Source: Nitrospirota bacterium (GTDB lineage Bacteria > Nitrospirota > Thermodesulfovibrionia > Thermodesulfovibrionales > Magnetobacteriaceae). From it: a DNA stretch of 6,343 bases. Of this stretch, positions 5,043 to 6,343 are shown piece by piece (position 1 is the stretch's first letter; each line of letters opens with the position of its first letter). Where the stretch lies: NCBI GenBank assembly GCA_015232165.1, contig JADGAE010000114.1, forward strand, positions 1 through 6,343. The letters are read 5' to 3'. The position numbers and the translations under genes were made by a program. The notes under the pieces were generated by a model. It was not told the DNA's origin and searched no databases. It was given only the letters and a program-made list of their open reading frames with translations.

Positions 5043-6089
5043 GTGCGTTATAAGCTAAGAACATTGGTGCGACTATGTTTGCCGGCAGTGGTGTCGGTTA
5101 TTGTTAGTGGTTGTGCGTCAACGGATGAGTACAGTCACATAAGGAACGATCTCAATGCGTTGCGCAGTGCTCAGTATGCCCAAAAGGATGAGATACAGGA
5201 TGTAAAAAAACGTGTGGCAATCATAGAGACCCAAAAACAGCAACAGCAAAGCAAGCCCGCAAAGCCCGATGTCTCTGACGCTATACGCGAGAGCCAGGAG
5301 AGTCTCAACTCCAAGTTTGAACACCTAAACAGGGAGATGCAGCAGTTGCAGGGTCGCTACGATGAAAGAAGACATTACGTAGACAAGATGATTGGCGAAA
5401 GCAAGACGGACAGAGACGTTCTTAGGGCGCAGATTGAGCACATTGAAAATGACATGAAAGAGCTGCGGCTAAAGATGGGTCGGGTAGACGCTGCATTGCA
5501 GCAGAAGGGAGTCGGCATAGTACCTTCCAGGAACGAATCGAACCGTGAAACGCCGCCGACTACGCAACCGCCCCCTACCGTGCAGCCGCAACCTGAGGAC
5601 GGCAACGTCAAAACACTTTATGATGCCGCCATCAAGGACTTCCAGGATGGCAAGTTCAAAGAGGCGAGAGACAAGTTTTATCGTCTGGTCAAGGACAATC
5701 CTGCCAACCAGCTTACCGGCAACAGTCACTTCTGGATCGCTGAAACGTACTACAGAGAGGGTAGCTATGAGGATGCCATACTTAGCTACGACGTGGTTGT
5801 AAAAAAATACCCTGGCAATGCTAAAATCCCTGCTGCAAAGTTGAAACAGGCACAGGCCTTTATTGAAATAAAGGACCCAAGAACTGCAAAGACTATCTTG
5901 CAACAACTGATAGAGGAGTTCCCAAAGAGTGCGGAGGCAGAAGCAGCCAAAAAAACACTCCAGGGTATAACCACCACACCTCCTCCTCACAAAATGGACC
6001 CTGCCAAAAAACTTCAGGAAGGCAAGCCATTGCCAAAGACAAAACCGATTAGGCCTGTTGCTAACAGCACCAGACAAGCAGATGAATAA
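5043..6089 (+). CDS. cpoB: CpoB/YbgF, Tol-Pal-associated TPR lipoprotein
   Basis: A 348-residue protein, longer than E. coli CpoB (263). The start is GTG. A signal peptide ends in the lipobox Val-Ser-Gly-Cys24, so it is probably lipidated; Ala at +2 suggests the outer membrane. E. coli CpoB is by contrast soluble. A long charged, Gln-rich helical region (about 29-155) looks like coiled coil and matches the trimerising part of the family. A Pro/Thr/Gln linker (about 160-187) leads to three TPR-like repeats at about 190-222, 225-259 and 262-296, each ending in an Asn-Pro, Tyr-Pro or Phe-Pro turn. A basic, Pro-rich tail (about 311-348) has no counterpart that I recognise. In E. coli CpoB coordinates peptidoglycan synthesis by PBP1B with Tol-driven constriction. 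It is the last gene of the operon. Confidence 0.93.
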   Translation: MRYKLRTLVRLCLPAVVSVIVSGCASTDEYSHIRNDLNALRSAQYAQKDEIQDVKKRVAIIETQKQQQQSKPAKPDVSDAIRESQESLNSKFEHLNREMQQLQGRYDERRHYVDKMIGESKTDRDVLRAQIEHIENDMKELRLKMGRVDAALQQKGVGIVPSRNESNRETPPTTQPPPTVQPQPEDGNVKTLYDAAIKDFQDGKFKEARDKFYRLVKDNPANQLTGNSHFWIAETYYREGSYEDAILSYDVVVKKYPGNAKIPAAKLKQAQAFIEIKDPRTAKTILQQLIEEFPKSAEAEAAKKTLQGITTTPPPHKMDPAKKLQEGKPLPKTKPIRPVANSTRQADE

Positions 6090-6097
6090 ACGGAATT

Positions 6098-6143
6098 AAA
6101 AAAAGGGGGGCTGTCCCACTATTTCTTCTCATATCAGCCCCCC
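6098..6143 (-). terminator. Intrinsic terminator reading leftward; may also close the tol-pal operon
   Basis: GGGGGGCTG (6105-6113) and CAGCCCCCC (6135-6143) form a perfect 9-bp stem around a 21-base loop. Seven A residues (6098-6104) precede it, so on the minus strand the stem is followed by seven T residues, the classic form. On the plus strand TACACAC follows, with no T-run, so termination of the tol-pal transcript here would be weaker or rely on another mechanism. It begins nine bases after the cpoB stop and is the only GC-rich hairpin immediately downstream. Confidence 0.65.
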
Positions 6144-6202
6144 TACACACCTAATGCTGTTGACTTAAGCATAAAGATGTCTGAACCGGGTGCATAAATT
6201 TT
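6144..6202. other. AT-richer noncoding stretch before the hairpin cluster
   Basis: No gene is recognised. A TTGACT at 6160-6165 resembles a -35 box but has no -10 at suitable distance. On the minus strand only a 13-codon open frame starts here (ATG near 6205). The sequence may belong to a dispersed repeat or a mobile-element remnant; nothing here proves this. Confidence 0.25.
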
Positions 6203-6335
6203 TCATGGGTAAGATTATGGGGTCAAGGGGGCCGGCCCCCTTGCGGGGGAGGTCAAGGAGGGGGCGGAGCCGCCCTCTTTGCAGGGGGTTAGGGGACGGA
6301 GTCCCCATTCTTTTCTTTGACGCAGCAACCCATGA
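6203..6335. repeat. Hairpin cluster bracketed by an 8-bp inverted repeat
   Basis: Three hairpins stand in a row. The first is a perfect 20-base palindrome at 6224-6243 with GGCCGGCC at its centre. The second is GGGCGG (6262-6267) pairing with CCGCCC (6270-6275), extended outward by further pairs. The third is GGGGAC (6292-6297) pairing with GTCCCC (6301-6306) around a GGA loop. GGTCAAGG recurs at 6221 and 6251, and TTGC followed by a G-run recurs after the first and second hairpins, suggesting an internally duplicated unit. TCATGGGT (6203-6210) and ACCCATGA (6328-6335) are exact inverted copies at the two ends. This resembles REP/MITE-like intergenic repeats. No protein is encoded. Confidence 0.5.
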
Positions 6336-6343
6336 CTTTCTTA

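Noticed and set aside
5545..5802. Alternative plus-strand frame within cpoB
   Set aside because: It lies wholly inside cpoB in another frame, is rich in Arg and Ser, and has no good start signal.
5469..6077. Long open frame on the minus strand opposite cpoB (about 200 codons)
   Set aside because: The plus-strand frame has a strong ribosome binding site, signal peptide and TPR repeats; the antisense product has no recognisable motifs.
6221..6306. CRISPR array suggested by repeated GGTCAAGG and G-runs
   Set aside because: There are only two short repeats with unequal, palindromic intervening segments and no regular spacer structure.

Overview
The window holds one complete cell-envelope operon of the Tol-Pal type: tolQ, tolR, tolA/tonB-like, tolB, pal and cpoB (ybgF), all on the + strand from 1239 to 6089. 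An HD-domain phosphohydrolase gene (410-1186) precedes it on the same strand, and the end of a small lipoprotein gene (2-223) is cut by the left edge. The organism is a Gram-negative, double-membraned bacterium, because Tol-Pal spans inner membrane, periplasm and outer membrane. Three things suggest a Nitrospirota-like (possibly magnetotactic) or deltaproteobacterial lineage rather than an enteric one: frequent ATA and AGG/AGA codons, a Pal with the GHCDERG form of the binding motif, and G-rich hairpin clusters between genes. This assignment rests on recollection of family features, not on a search, and is tentative.

Layout. 2-223: C-terminal part of a short predicted lipoprotein. 224-409: a spacer with several small inverted repeats and weak promoter-like elements. 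410-1186: HD-domain hydrolase without a visible ribosome binding site. 1183-1211: a good sigma70-type promoter whose -35 box overlaps the HD stop codon and which should drive tolQ onward. 1239-4447: tolQ, tolR, tolA and tolB, each overlapping the next (20, 4 and 4 bases). 4461-5021 and 5043-6089: pal and cpoB, each with a strong Shine-Dalgarno sequence seven bases before its start. 6090-6343: a noncoding tail with a perfect 9-bp GC stem preceded by an A-run, which reads as an intrinsic terminator for the minus strand. A cluster of three hairpins follows, bracketed by an 8-bp inverted repeat.

How the genes work together. By family knowledge, TolQ and TolR form the proton-driven inner-membrane motor and TolA transmits its force across the periplasm. 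TolB and the outer-membrane lipoprotein Pal are the periplasmic and peptidoglycan-bound end, which pulls the outer membrane in during division. CpoB links this to peptidoglycan synthesis. The key motor residues are visible here: TolQ Thr132 and Thr165, TolR Asp20, and the TolA Ser38-x3-His42 motif.

I do not see a clearly new system. The points most worth a second look are the HD gene beside the operon, the short TonB-like TolA with two duplicated segments, the promoter overlapping a stop codon, the minus-strand terminator, and the hairpin cluster at the right edge.
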